Below, piece by piece: positions 20,611-33,079 of a DNA stretch of 64,000 nt (position 1 is its first letter; each line of letters begins with the position of its first letter). The position numbers were made by a program, and so were the translations under genes. Origin of the DNA: Tethya wilhelma (taxonomy: Eukaryota > Porifera > Demospongiae > Tethyida > Tethyidae); the NCBI GenBank assembly GCA_964030475.1, contig CAXIPT010000003.1, positions 2,207,761-2,271,760 on the forward strand, given 5' to 3'. Under the pieces are notes generated by a model. It ran no database searches, was not told where the DNA came from, and worked only from the letters and a program-made list of their open reading frames with translations.

Positions 20611-21163
20611 TAACCCTTGGTGCGGGGTACATACTGAATCTTATAAGTATTTTGATGGTATTTGATATATTATAGCAGTTTATTGTGTAGTCTAATGTTA
20701 TATTGTTATTTCTGTATAATGTAGTTGGATGAGTGTGTATCAATAAGCACATGAGCAGGTCTGCAGCTATGCTATGGGACTCGCTCAGGCTCGCCCCTCA
20801 TGCTTGCCCCAAAATTTTAACATGATGAATGGGTGTGGCCTCGAAGCTTAGCTCAGATAGGCTGAAAAGCCTCAGATTTCAGAAACTATAGGCTTTTGTT
20901 GCTTTGTAAAAGGACCTCAGGCCATTTCATATCAGTAGCAAAGCTTCTACTGTCTATGCTATGAAGCTCGCTCAGGCTCGTCCCCCAAAATTATGGGTGT
21001 GGCCTCGAAGCTTAGCGCTCAAAGTGGCTGAAAAGCCTCAGATCTCAGGAACTACAGGCTTTTGTTGAATTCTTTGTGTAATTTTTTTAGATAATCTCGA
21101 TTTTTTTTACCTTGGTATGCCGCTTTTGAAGACTGGAGCTGCCGTTCTTGAGATATAGTTGGA

Positions 21164-21194
<31 letters not shown>

Positions 21195-21238
21195 AAACGA
21201 CTACCATAACCCCTGCTGCGCATGCGCACCAAGGGTTA
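20611..21238. mobile_element. Element bounded by TAACCCTTGGTGCG inverted termini
   Basis: The left end TAACCCTTGGTGCG has its reverse complement CGCACCAAGGGTTA at the right end. Inside is a direct repeat of about 120 bp spaced by about 190 bp (about 20766-20900 and 20957-21065) with the GGTGTGGCCTCGAAGCTTAG segment. A related fragment lies around 43675-43730. I found no clear target-site duplication. Confidence 0.55.
21164..21190 (+). repeat. AC dinucleotide microsatellite
   Basis: About 13 uninterrupted AC units. Confidence 0.95.
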
Positions 21239-21519
21239 ACAAGAGGGGAGCTGGTTGCATGTATCACTGTCCCAAACAAAGCCGTCATGTCATTGAGATC
21301 AAAGACACCCAATGTCGGACATGTATCAATTATTGCTATTTTGAAGCTTTTCCCCTGGATTTAGGCCGCTAATGTGGAATCAATCAGGTTTTGAGTAGAC
21401 AGACATGTAGAACAGCTTATTTTAAGTTTCCGTACGTAGTTTGGAGTTGCTGTGAGCAAAATCATGGCAGTTCTGCATTTATTTATTATAATCATACCCT
21501 AGCCGAGGTCTAGACCATA

Positions 21520-21660
21520 TTCCCAGTACGGTAGTACTGGGTACACAGGAATGGCACGGATGGCCCATTAGCGCAATACAAATATTCACGCGAATAACTC
21601 TGCAAAAACTGAGCGCTTGGCACTAAAAGGCTTCTCAAGCTACTATTTAGCTCATTCTCN
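21520..21660 (+). repeat. Family B terminal fragment
   Basis: Begins with the terminal palindrome CCCAGTACGGTAGTACTGGG followed by AGGAATGGCACGGATGG and breaks off at an N (21660). Same end as 47694 onward and, reversed, about 34970-34995. Confidence 0.85.
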
Positions 21661-24021
21661 TCCAAGTTCAACAAGGTCAATATTACAGCTATAGATAATT
21701 AATTTTATAGGATCTGCAATCATTGACAAGCAAGTTTCATAAAATCCACATATATAGAGTTTGGCTGGCATCATGTTTTTGCTGGAATAATTATTTGTGC
21801 CCAACATATCGCAGAATATTCATTACGTACATTCCTGTTAGGTACAGGCTGAATGCCACAAAGGTCAAAGGTCGATATACACACATGTGTGCATATTTTT
21901 GAGCAGAAATGTGAACACTTTGAATGCCAGATTGTATCAGAGTAGGAATCTGTAGGATAGAGATTCCGCTTCCCAGCAAAATAGGCCAAGTAATACGTAT
22001 GATAATTAAATAGTTAAAGCGAATTACATTTTGATCAGACAACATAATGCTATAGTATTATTATAATTATTATCCCTGTCTGTATAATTTGAAGTATAAT
22101 TATACACACCACAAGATTCCATGACACAGAAATCCATGTTGTCCAAAATGTGCAAATGTAATATAGACGTAGATGATAAAGATATGGCACATAAAAGGAA
22201 TATTGGGACTGAGATGCTGGACAAAAGAACATTCATAATTGATGATCACACAAATCTCTATACTTTGTACGGCCATGGTGTACTGCTTGTTTTAGTCCAG
22301 GATTAGAAGAGCATCAGCCATGACAACTGAACAAATCAGCAGCATGTCTTTGAACTATAATTGTACCACTGACGCACTCAAGGACAAATAATTGGCCTAG
22401 CTAGTAACTCCATCAGTGGTATGTGTTCTGTTTCAGTATACATATTGGCTATTGGGCCATAGATAGTTTAGGCTAAACTATTTATGATTGGGCCTAGTAT
22501 TGGCACATATATACTACTTTTGATTATTGTCATGATACAGCATTTTTATATACAGTCAACTTACCTAAGAGCCAATTTTCCAGACGAGAACCATAATATC
22601 TGCAAGAAACAACAGCTAATTCGCAAGGAATTGTAAAGTAGCAAGCAATTACATGTGCATGGGTCATGTATGCCATCAAAAAACTAGAAGCCATTTAGGC
22701 ACTTAAAGCTTGGAAGTTAGAGTGAAAAGATTCCTGTATATGAATAAAAATTGGAACTAAATTTTATGTAGGTACATTCACTACTGGAGGGTTTTATCTT
22801 AACGATATCTGGAAATTATCTGAATCATATCTAGATTGCCAGGTCATATCTGAAGTTTATCTGAAAATCAACTGAAAATCCGATATAACTGAAATGTTAA
22901 GACAATGCGGCATTATCTTAATTCTATATCTTTGGAAAAACAGCAATATCTTAACTTTGTCTCAAACATCATTCAGATAAACAGCAATATCTTAACTTTG
23001 TCTCAAACATCATTCAGATTTTTGTGCAATCTCAAACATGTCTTAATCTGAAATTTGAAACTTCTGAAATTCAGATTCCTTTCAGATTCATGAGACAGTC
23101 ATGTGACTACATGAATTTGAAAAGTAAGAGAGATAGTCATGATAATTTACAGATCTCTATGGAGAGCCTAGTTGCCACAAAACCGGGTCCAACTGGATCA
23201 TTTATGTTAAAGAGAGAGCTGAACTTGGTTCTAACAAAAAATCGAGCTTACTAATTACTACTTATAATGCATAGAAACAAAACTATAACACAAAAAGCTC
23301 TGATAATGCAACCCATTTAAGTATACTTAGCTTCCTTATCATCCATTTAGACACCCACAGCCATCTATACCTGCAGTACCTATTCAATATAAAGCTTAGG
23401 ATAGCACCTAGGTGTGACATCTAATTAGGCATAGCAACTACTGTAGATCATTCAGTAATTCCTAATTTTGTAGACTTGCATGATTGTTTTTGTTACACCA
23501 TAGAACTTACATGTATAATGTAATTGGTTACATGTTCAAAATACTGATATGTTATTTGTTAGCCTCGTGTATCTATAGACGCAAAATAATTAATTGCATG
23601 CAGGTAATTTATTGCCACCAAACTGCACATTATGGAAAAGACTAGGGGTATGCTATATATTCCTAAGAATCATCTCGCAAGGTATTGATATAATTATTAT
23701 GCGAGTGATAAAATTATAATTTTTTAATAAAAGAAACAGATTTAGACATATCATTTTGGCTATAGTCTTAGTAACAGGGGTGACATGTTTAGCTCAAGCT
23801 GCCATGCTAATGTTTAGAAACACCTTGTATGGGTACACATAACCGGGGTGTTCTACCAATATGCTTAAAACCAATGCATATATTTATTTTTTAGGTACCC
23901 TAGCATTTCAGTACATACTTCACTGCACAATGTTAGAGTCCAAAATGTTTCTACTGATTTTGAGAGTTTAGCAAAGCAATATTCCAAATAATGCACACTT
24001 GCCATGTAAAGAGTGTGCTAA
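21661..24021. other. No gene seen; contains a 41-bp tandem duplication
   Basis: AT-rich. 22938-22978 is repeated immediately at 22979-23019 (ACAGCAATATCTTAACTTTG and onward). The surrounding 22760-23100 is rich in ATCT and GAAAT variants. The short open frames are not convincing. Confidence 0.5.
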
Positions 24022-24852
24022 TGAAGAACTTTCATCAAGAATTAAACATGCAGGCCCTCATTAGAAACAGTGACCTATATATATATATATATATATAAGA
24101 TCCTCTCCTGTGGCAAGAGTCGAAATGATATGACAAATTACTCTTTGATGATGGGCTAGCAGGGAAGTTCAAGTTCAGAGGATTTGAGCATTACTATAAG
24201 AAGCTATTCTGATCTTGATCAGTTACTTGGTGTAAACTGGCATCTCAGAGGTCTTAATTTTGCTGGAGATTATGCCTATGCTATCCTTGAATTTGTAGAT
24301 TTCTATACTCGAAAGAAGAGACCGCTAAAAGCCTGAGAGTTTATACCAGATGGAAGCAATTTCAATGAATATTTGGTGGAACAAGGATGGACACTGATTT
24401 TTGTATCGGAGATGGTTTACCACAGAATTATGCATGGCCATGCTTTTTCTAAATGATATTGATGATGTGTATGATTTCTTCTCTGAAAAAGTACATCAAA
24501 TTGTGTAATACTATATGAATGTATGTACACAAGGTAATTTGATTTAATCTTCATTCTTTATGAAACTTAATGCTAATGAATGCATGAAGTGGAGTGAACA
24601 TTATTCTGTTTCCATCTGCTATATATACATCATACATGGCCATTGCCATCTCTGATACAAAATCCAAAATCCATGTCCATCCTAAACATTCCTTAAATCT
24701 CCTCTATGTTTGAACTTGAACTTCCCTATACTAGCCGTAGCCCACCATAATTTGTCAAAATATCATTTCAATTCTTGCCACAGGAGAGGACTTACATCCC
24801 CTGTTTCTACTGAGGGCCTGTTTAATATGCTTAATGAAAGTTCTTTGTATAG
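24022..24852. mobile_element. Inverted-repeat element with a coding relic inside
   Basis: About 24022-24180 and 24695-24852 are inverted copies of about 150 bp (AGAACTTTCAT, CAGGCCCTCA and GTGGCAAGA recur in reverse order and complement). A (TA)n run sits in the left arm near 24075-24097. Between the arms, 24178-24337 reads as a short peptide-like stretch (DLDQLLGVNWHLRGLNFAGDYA) on the plus strand that soon meets stops. Confidence 0.6.
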
Positions 24853-25379
24853 TGAAAAAGGATGGGGATTATAGGTGGACATATGCTATTAAGATCTATT
24901 ATAGCATTGACCCCTTTACGCAACAAGGGCTTGAAAAGTTGAATGATAACCTGACAAAGTTTTTTTATCCATCAAGCTCATAAAGCTCTCACAGAAATGT
25001 TACAAAAGAAGAATAGACTAACCTATCTGACTGATTCAGGCTGTCAATGAAAGAAACGACAAATTACATGTTCTTTTTGCAAGAAGCCTGGACATGTACA
25101 CTATTGCTCTACATGTGCATTATATAGCATGCTGATCTTGTCAAGTTGCTTCTTTCGGATGTGGCTAGAAGTCGATAGATTCAAGAGTACAATGTAAACT
25201 CTGGGACATGAGCTACCATTGTATGAATGTAGGGTGTAATGTTTTTCGTTTGATCTATCACACACAAGAACTTAATTTTGCAACCAGGGTTTTATGTCAG
25301 CTAGAATACTATCAATTGAGTCACTCAACATGGTTATAGCTTGAAGAAGTCAGCCAAAGTTATCTGAATGTCACCAATG

Positions 25380-26960
25380 TTAGGAAAGAAGATTTATGTT
25401 AGCAAACAATCTGTGTTTCTCTGGTCCTCTTAAATCACACCACTTCAGACGATTAGAATCTTGGTAGACATAAAACTCAAAGTAGATTTTGCAATCCATT
25501 TGAAGGAAAGCTTCATACTTTGCCATATTTGATGCCTTCGTACGGTTGAAAGCTTTCACTGTTTGCTTTTGTAGTCCATCATGTAGCCGTAATGTCTGAA
25601 TCAGCAAGTTGATCAGTGTATCACTTATTCTTAAGAATTAGTGTAGACAACTCTGTTGATTGGGATAAACTTGAAAAGCGGCTCTCCGCAACAGTTAATT
25701 GTACTTCAAAAGAGACTTCTTTGGCAGTTTGGATCCTTCAATGATGGTCTCGATTGTCTGGGCACCCTTAGCAGTGTCTGATATTGACCATTCTTTGTCT
25801 ATATGTCTGTCTTCTTTTGCACAAGTACACCAAATGCAGGCATATGTAGAACTTGCAGCTTCTAGTCCATACTCACATGCCAAGAATTTCCAAATGGAAG
25901 ATTATTCCATATGTCTCACCATCAAAAGTAGTATACCATTTTCTGATATGTCCTTTGCTTCTTTACAGATATCTTCCAGCCCTTGTGACACACTATCATA
26001 GTCTTCTTTCACTTTCAGTAACCAATGGCAGACCCACCAGATCCACCATCTTTATTTATTGTGAAGCCGAAAACAAGAATGTGTAAACAATGTCCAATGT
26101 TGGTTCCATCACCAGTCAACTTGACCTTTAACTTGCTTATTAGTTTTGATTGTAGAAGATGGATTCTCCTGTAGTAAGTGCTCAATTTTTTGCTTCAGAA
26201 GAGTTTCAAGTGATTGTTGGACGCCAATGATCCCATTAGGTGCTGAATGAATTTCCCACTTCTCATTCAATTTTGTTACTAGGTAAGTTTGGTATGATTT
26301 GACTTAACTCATGGTATAGGCAGCATTTGAAACCCAAACTTTTCTTTTATGTAGAGGAGCATACTAATTGAACCACTTTTGTTGAGTTAGAGGTATACCT
26401 ACATAAAACTCTTCACCCAATGTTTTGTCCTATACTTGAACACCTAAATTAGGGTCACACAGGACAGATGTGGCAGCTTCCTTCATATCACTGAGTTTCT
26501 GTTTGTTTGTTCTTTGAGAACAATCGTCCAATTCTTTATAAGATTTTCTCTTTGTACGAGTTGCTTTCTTTAATTCAGTATTTTCGTCAGTAAGTGAAGT
26601 GAGAAGTTGCTTAGCCGACTCAACATTAGCTTGCTCAAGTTTTAGTTGGGTTTCTAACTTTTCCTTTTCATGTATAACGGTCGATCAAACTTCAAGGGAA
26701 GATAACTCTAGTCTCCATTTCATCTGATTCCAACTGTCTAACAAAGTCATTCATTGACGAGAGTTCTTTTTGCAAGAACTTGGCCCATCCTCCTGTTGCA
26801 ATAGAACGTATGTAGATGTTCATTAATGAGGGGTTTAAAATGTGACGAAATGTAAACAGCTTTGGTCCGGACACAATCAACCAAAAGTTGTGAAGGACTC
26901 GCTTTTTTTGCACTCAAGTCAGATGCATATATGGGCTGAGCCTCTTTATCAGCAGATAAG
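25380..26960 (-). pseudogene. Broken minus-strand gene of a dispersed, probably transposon-derived family
   Basis: Collinear pieces on the minus strand, separated by stops and frameshifts: an N-terminal coiled-coil-like stretch rich in Glu/Lys (about 26460-26665, LTDENTELKKATRTK), then EKWEIHSAPNGIIGV and LETLLKQKIEHLLQ (about 26150-26280), a Cys-containing ASSTYACIWCTCAKEDRH (about 25760-25870), and finally KAFNRTKASNMAKYEAF to LRGPEKHRLF (25390-25560). It resembles, from memory, an uncharacterised family repeated in cnidarian and sponge genomes. Function unknown; the copy is dead. Confidence 0.6.
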
Positions 26961-27640
26961 TTGACAGAAGGAGCTCCATTTTTGTTCAAATGTGATATCG
27001 AGTACAAGGAAAAGCTACATAAACAAAACAAACAGTTGGATAATTTTTGTTTAAATATTATACATGACACATTTAGCTATAGCTAATTATGTCACTTAGC
27101 TATAAGTTTCTCAAATTGTACTGACTCAAGGACTGGCCTGTCTAAGAATGAGCTCATCATTTGCAAGTGGGGTAACTATTGCTGTGAATAAGTGAGTTTA
27201 CTGCCATCTTAGAAATAGCTTGTGAGGCGGACTCGGGTGAGCTCTTGCATGCCGCATGGATAGTCTCTTTGGACAAAACTTGAGTGGGTATAGCTGTAAC
27301 TTTCTTCTTCCTTAGAGGCCTCTCAAAAGGCAACTTACAGAGAATACTTTTCCAAAATAGCTACACTAACTTTGACACCATTGTCGCTCGCTAAAGTTGA
27401 CAAAAACAGCTGGTGTTTAGTATCAAATTGAAGCGCATCCTCTCACCAGTCCAAGAGAAACCATAGAAAAACTCCACGTGGCATTGTTAATGCAAGATAT
27501 GACTAAATATGAGGTTAGGTCATGTTTAGAACAACCCTCCTGTGTCCAGGTAGCTATATAAAGACCATTGTCAGCAATTAATAGGTGCGGACATGACCAA
27601 AAATATTTCGTATACCGTCAGCGTAGGACTGCATGGTGTC
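26961..27640. other. No gene seen
   Basis: Flank of the minus-strand pseudogene. 27460-27490 includes a CCACGTGG motif. No exon supportable. Confidence 0.4.
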
Positions 27641-27860
27641 CTAGTGTGAGATGTCCCCACTAGCTCAAATTGTCCCCCCCAGACATTATTCACTAGTGAA
27701 TTTTGTCCCCCTAGGACATTATTCACTAGTGAATATTGTCCCCCCTCAGTGAATAATGTCCCCCCCTCCAAATGATGCCAAATGATATGAATGGCGAGCA
27801 AACAGTGTTTTTCAATGGAGGACAATATTCACTAGTGAATTTTGTCCCCCCCCCCCTCCA
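27641..27860. repeat. Array of ATTCACTAGTGAAT palindromes between C-runs
   Basis: The perfect 14-bp palindrome occurs at 27688-27701, 27721-27734 and 27827-27840, each next to TTGTCCCCC or ATTGTCCCCC. C-runs of five to ten and a half-site (CAGTGAATAATGTCCCCC) fill the rest. Confidence 0.85.
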
Positions 27861-28088
27861 AACTCAAACCGCATGTGTAGCTTAGCCTCATTCTGTAGGC
27901 TCAGCTACGCAGCTAGGAAGGCCTGGAAGACCCAACTATCTGCAGCATGTAATAGTGTGTAGGCTAAGCTTCAGTACTATACCTGCCTAGCCTCCCAACT
28001 TTAAAGTTTAATAGGCCTAAAATTAGTATTGTTTAAAAGACAGGACGTAGCACAAGTAAGCATTGTATGGTCAACACTGATGGTGCAA

Positions 28089-29416
28089 AAAAAGTATTGA
28101 AACAAGGCATGTCTCAATTTCGGCACATGACTACTTCATTTTTATTCTGAACCCCTCATATGAGGCTATAAGTGCAGTAAATGCAATGATTTGTGCAATA
28201 GTGTTTGCATGGGTTTGAATATAACTACTAATCAGCTGGCTAAGCAGTAAAGTAAACTATACAGACAAGTGACTTAAACTGGACTGCCAGTCAAGAGTTG
28301 CGGGTATAAAAAATGAAGTAGTCATGTGCCAAAATTGAGACATGCCTTGTTTCAATACTTTTTACTGCACTGCATGTCCATTCCTACACTACTAATTTTT
28401 TTGAAATTTTTACTACTTGTTCATTCACTTTTTTCAACACTACAGTGTGGAGACTATCAGAGACTGGTTAGTCCCAAGAAAACGCTTGAGTTATCTGAGT
28501 AGCAGCTACTGTCTGCTAGAGCAGCTAATGCGCATGCGTATTAAATGCCACGTGGATAATCAATGACCTTTGAACTTTACCTATAAAGATGAAAAGATAT
28601 GGCTGCATTGTAGTACATAAATTTATACACTAAGTTTCAAAACTTTCTATAGTTTTTGTTTAGGCCTATTTATGATGGAAACGAGTATCAAGGAATGTAG
28701 TACCCATGAAAAGAACTTACTTTGTGCTGTCAAAGTTGGCTCAACACATTCTGGTTCTCTGGAAATCAGTCCTTTTCTAGGGATTCCGGACCCCACAAAA
28801 TTCCATTGAATTTTGCAGGGCGTCTGTAGATGCTAGACCCAACATTTTGGTACCAAAAGATATATCTTATGGTAAGGCCAAGCTAGGGATGTGAGTTGAT
28901 TTAGACTAGTTCAAACTGTTCGCATTTTAGGCATCAGTTTAATTTTTACCATACAAACTTCCTATGTAACAAAACGCGATCGCGCAGGCCTAATTTTTGT
29001 TAGTCTAAAATTCTTTGGTACTCAGATTGTAGAGAATTTACCCAGCTATTAGCGGCTGTTAGTTGTTTGTAAATATCTATAACTGCCTCAAAGATATAGC
29101 CTGTTTGGTGCTGGCATATCAACCGTCCGGAATCCCTACCTTTTCAAGTAAGTCAGTTATGAAGGAAGTACATAAGTACGTTAGGTAAACAAAAATGGCA
29201 CTATTGTGGCTTCCCACTAGCGCTCTCTACGAGTGCTGAGAAAAGTTTATGTGAGTTTTAGGCTTTGCATGCAGTTGGTAATCTGTCAATAAGAGCCTCT
29301 GAGCAAGTTTGAAGGTTTAATTTTGTTTGAATAGATTTTTATGATGACCAACATTTTGTATTGTGTCTATGGGAGAGTGGGCCCATTCCTACTATACGTA
29401 CTACCGTACGTATGAT
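28089..29416 (+). mobile_element. Family A element, 5' truncated, with a nested insertion
   Basis: Starts inside the left arm (AAAAAAGTATTGAAACAAGG) and is nearly identical over the hairpin to the copy at 2557-2998. It continues through the tail to the terminal palindrome at about 29395-29416. A second element is inserted at 28778-29138. Confidence 0.87.
28778..29138. mobile_element. MITE with TAGGGATTCCGGAC termini nested in family A
   Basis: Ends are TAGGGATTCCGGAC and its near reverse complement GTCCGGAATCCCTA. CCTTTTC lies directly on both sides (28771-28777 and 29139-29145), a 7-bp target duplication. The interior is non-coding. The interrupted host tail is otherwise continuous with other family A copies, which confirms the insertion. 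Confidence 0.85.
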
Positions 29417-30074
29417 AGGCCCTCTCTTTTGTGTCTAGGAATGAGGCTATAGAAAATTTGGCTTAGTGAATGCTAGTCTGGCATAGCCAGCCCTTAAGTT
29501 TCCTGTGTACATGTAAGCTATAGACTCGGACCTCAGACATCGATCAATGTCAATGCTCGATCATTACTTACACATAAGAAAAACTTTATTGAACATTGCC
29601 AGCTACATAGTTAGCATATTGTGCCACGATCAACCTGACAGGAAAATAACCTATAGCTGTTATCATTGAGGGCTGACTTGTACCTGAACCCTTACTGCCA
29701 ACTGTCTGCTATATGACTATAAAAAAAACTACGTTGACTTCAAATAATAGCTGATCTCCTTCTCCATTGACCAATCAACCACAGCACATATAGATCGAGT
29801 CGAATAAGTCATATTATGTGGTCACAAGATTCACTGAAGCCTCCAAAATATTTTGATAGGAATAATAACTGTGGCAACTAAATAAAAATAACATAATGTC
29901 ACAGGAAATAGCTTTTCCGGCGAATCTTCAATGATTATGCATGATATCATAATCGAGCAAAAAAAAAAAAGAAACTGTTCCATAACTATGTTCTTATCTG
30001 TTTCATTTTTGATGATAAAAATTTGATAAACTCTCTGATGTTATTTTTTCAAGACTTGTAGCCAGCATTTTTGC
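29417..30074. other. No gene seen
   Basis: AT-rich sequence without shared repeats apart from an A-run near 29960. Confidence 0.4.
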
Positions 30075-30250
30075 ATTGGGGTCAAAGGTCAAACTTTTGG
30101 AGATTGGACATTGGAGATCGGTGCTTAGCAGGTTCAAAGATCAAAATATTGGAGATCAGACATTAACAATTGTCGCTTAGGGGTCAAAGGTCAGGAGATT
30201 GGCAATATAGGACATTGGCATGTGGCGCGACCTCCAGGGCCACCGTGTTA
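30075..30250 (-). repeat. Family E repeat, reverse copy
   Basis: Reverse-complement relative of 2262-2410: GGTCAAAGGTCA, GGAGATCGGTGCTTAG and GCGACCTCCAGGGCCACC recur in matching order. Confidence 0.65.
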
Positions 30251-30681
30251 CTTAACCCGCCGTGCATATAATGTTTCTATTCGTACATGACATGTGAGCC
30301 TATATATATATACAGTGTAACAGTTATAATAAATTATGTATATGTAGTTTTATTATTGAAATTGCTGTTACAAAATCATGAATTATAGTTTTGCATGCCA
30401 TGCATGTTCATATTTAAAATGCTCAGGATTCTGGCCAGATGAAATTTTTTTGGGGGCATAATTATTAGTGAAAATGGCTGGTATTTGCTAGAAGCTATAG
30501 GAAACATGTGTATGTCTTAGAAGAATTTTCGGTGTAGATCATGATCATGACCTGTCATGACTGTAAGTTTGATGATTTTCAAGTCTTGACATTTGTTCAA
30601 TTTTACTAGGTAGAGTCTATACTCACAAACTCCATAAAATCAGCGGTTTCCAGTCGTATTTATTCTTATAATATTATACAG
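30251..30681. other. No gene seen
   Basis: AT-rich flank or intron before the 2A-like exon; a TATATATATATA run at 30301-30312. Ends in the acceptor ATTATACAG. Confidence 0.4.
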
Positions 30682-30861
30682 GTATTCTTAAGCGTGCTAA
30701 GACCATGAAAAGGGAGAAGAAACATGACATTGTACTAGGAAACGTGTATCACAATACGTTGGGAGCAGTGTCGCTCTTCCTCCAGCTGTCCTCTATAGTG
30801 CTACTGGCAATGCTCCTCCTCCTAGCTGGAGATGTGGAGAGAAACCCTGGACCTAAGAATG
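30682..30861 (+). CDS. 2A-like ribosome-skipping / signal exon, copy 1
   Basis: 180 nt between TTATACAG and GTGAGT, symmetric phase 1-1 and open throughout. It encodes ILKRAKT, then MKREKKHD (ATG at 30705), a hydrophobic helix (AVSLFLQLSSIVLLAMLLLL) and AGDVERNPGP followed by KN. GDVExNPGP is the consensus of 2A-type sequences, at which the ribosome skips the Gly-Pro bond. N-terminal 2A-like signal sequences with a hydrophobic core are known from sea-urchin NLR proteins. If translation starts at 30705, the exon gives either a secretory signal or a released leader. A phase-compatible exon lies at 32168. Whether skipping works here is untested. Confidence 0.85.
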
Positions 30862-31398
30862 GTGAGTTCTTCTTGGCGGTTGGCCCTCGTATTTTTGTAG
30901 CACTGGCCCCACAGAGATCCCTCGGCCATTCCTGTCATCACTGATTTACCAGTGGAGAGAGGCCTTGAGTACTAGCGCATGCAGGCATTGATGGTGCTCA
31001 AGCCTCAGTGTACTCAACTTTACCTAGTCATGACTTATTATTACTTGCACCACATAATATACATATGTAAAAGTGTATCATAGCTAGGAGTGTATGTCAA
31101 AACACTAATCCATGTGGCCACCTATAGGCTAAAGTTAGCAATATGCATGATGATGTAGCACAAGTCACAATATACAGAGGTCGAAATAACTTTTTTAGAG
31201 TGCAAGGTCAATTAAAATAATAATTATCAGTACAAATCTCATTTGTGCATGCTGGTCATTTTACTAAAGTGCACGGCCATTTGAGCTGACCACATTTAAA
31301 GTACTATATAGTGTTTACAGAGAGACACAAGGGTACAGGGATTTTGGATATCCTTGCAACACTATACACTATCCACTGTTGACTTCCATATAAGGAAG

Positions 31399-32014
31399 TA
31401 GTCTGGAGTATCCAGACCCTTTACACGCGCGCTAAAACTACGCACGGGAAAAAGGGTCTGGCACGGACCCTAGACCTTTCGTGTCGCCCAGGCCAGAATT
31501 CTGGCTTAGTATCACTCTGTACTTAGGTCACGTAAAAGTTAAATTCTTGTGGTTTTGAGCGTTCGCGAGTTTTTGAAAGAGCAGCTTTCTATGGACAAGA
31601 ATTTTAACGAACGGCTGGTTGAAACGAGATGAAGCTCTCCTGTGTTTTGTACGATTGTTGGAGATCAGCGTGGTTAAAAAGATCCAGTCTTTTGTCAAAT
31701 TTAGGCTGAGTAAGCGTGTGGTAAGCCACTAGAGAAGGCGCTACTCTGCTAGATTTACGTAGTCTAGTAATTTTAAAGCCTAGAATAGCTAAGTGTTGCC
31801 TCACTAGCTATGTATTGAGCTTCGTTTTTTGTGCTAGGACAAAGAGAGCAAGAAAAGAAATATCTTACTAATATGCGCGAGTATATTTAAATTGCGTCCA
31901 CGTGGGCAACTAATTGCATTCCAGAGCGACACGAAAGGTCTAGGGTCTGTACCAGACCCTTTTTCCCGCGCGTAGTTTTAACGCGCGTGTAAAGGGTCTG
32001 GATACTCCAGACTA
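31399..32014. mobile_element. TAG-MITE, 616 bp, 9-bp target duplication
   Basis: Terminal inverted repeats of about 95 bp starting TAGTCTGGAGTATCC, flanked by ATAAGGAAG at 31390-31398 and 32015-32023. The interior has no transposase. The 9-bp duplication and long terminal repeats fit a MULE-type mobilisation. It lies in the putative intron after the first 2A-like exon. Confidence 0.93.
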
Positions 32015-32167
32015 ATAAGGAAGTACAAGTTGCTAACCACAATTGACAGTACTCACTGGTCAATTTCTAAGAGAGTATAGCTACAGCTAAGAGAGTATAG
32101 CTACAGCGCTACTGGACTGACTTTAAGTATAGTATAGTCTAGTCTACAAGCCAATGGATCCTTCAAG

Positions 32168-33069
32168 ATTCAATGAATTCAACATTCAACTGCTATAATG
32201 GGATGAATTGTTTTAGTCAATACAACTACGGTTTTTCATCTACTGATCCCTATACTGAGGTCCAGAGCACAGCTACAGATGAAAATGGACTTGCTACAGA
32301 TCCCACTTACACTTATCACCTAAAAATCATCAACCCCCAAAAAAAGAGTGACTTTATTGTGCGTATGTGGCATAGACAGACTGGAAAGTTTCATTCTCCA
32401 ACAGCACTTCGTTCAAAGATTAGAGAGTCCTTTACTAATGATGTGCCAGAAACCACTGATTTTCATATTGGTTACTTTGAAGGTATATATAATACCAAGA
32501 ACTGGATTGTTGAGGATAAGGACCTAATGGTTATATGTACAGCACATTTCATGAGCGTAAGTCCTCCAAAATAACTCTTTGGTGTGATATAAGAGCACCC
32601 AGCCGAGATGCTGAACCTGCTTCTAAAAAGAGGAAGACTATGCAGTGGTGGAGCTGTAGCTATCCAATCTATTGACTCTTTGGATGCTGATGAGATGGAA
32701 TCCATCTTTGATAAGCTTAAGAGTGCCCATCCTGATATGGAAAATACAAACGTGAGACTATGGCCCAAACAGATTATTAAAGGACGACATGATGACTATG
32801 AGAATCCTCCCAATATTCCTCTTATTACTGGATCCCCTGCTCCTACCAAGAAGAAGACCAGCGATCAAATATGGCAGATGCATGCACTGACACATGCAGC
32901 TACAGCCATTGTTACTGCAATCAAACCAGCCCCAAGTACCCCTAAACCTCAGAAATGTACGACAGGTGCACAGTTTTCCCCAATGGGTGGAGCCAAGCTA
33001 AGGAGAAGCTGTCTGGATGACTTGAAGCTCCACAAAAAAGGGTATGCTGTACATGTGATTGGAGGCTGA
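32168..33069 (+). pseudogene. Frameshifted ORF of an uncharacterised repeated family, possibly spliced to the 2A-like exon
   Basis: From an acceptor TTCAAG (exon start 32168, phase 1, matching the 2A exon) the frame reads DSMNSTFNCYNG and continues to about 32570, with TALRSKIRESF, TTDFHIGYFEG and NWIVEDKDL. After MSVSPPK the frame stops. A one-base shift in an A-run (about 32569-32573) would continue as ITLWCDIRAPSRDAEP, and another shift near 32640 leads into DADEMESIFDKLKSAHPDME and ENPPNIPLITGS, ending at 33069. A strong GTAAGT at 32557 offers an alternative donor. The protein resembles, from memory, a family dispersed in sponge genomes. No function known. Confidence 0.6.
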
Positions 33070-33079
33070 ATAAACCAGT

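Noticed and set aside
25060..25125. Possible retroviral-type zinc knuckle (CSFCKKPGHVHYC)
   Set aside because: The spacing after the His is one residue short of the standard CX2CX4HX4C pattern, the frame is closed nearby, and no other gag or pol feature is seen.
27641..27860. Possible CRISPR-like or other regular repeat-spacer array
   Set aside because: Only three repeat units, unequal spacing, and a eukaryotic context.
31604..31804. Minus-strand open frame within the 616-bp TAG-MITE
   Set aside because: Lies between the terminal repeats of a non-autonomous element and shows no transposase motif.
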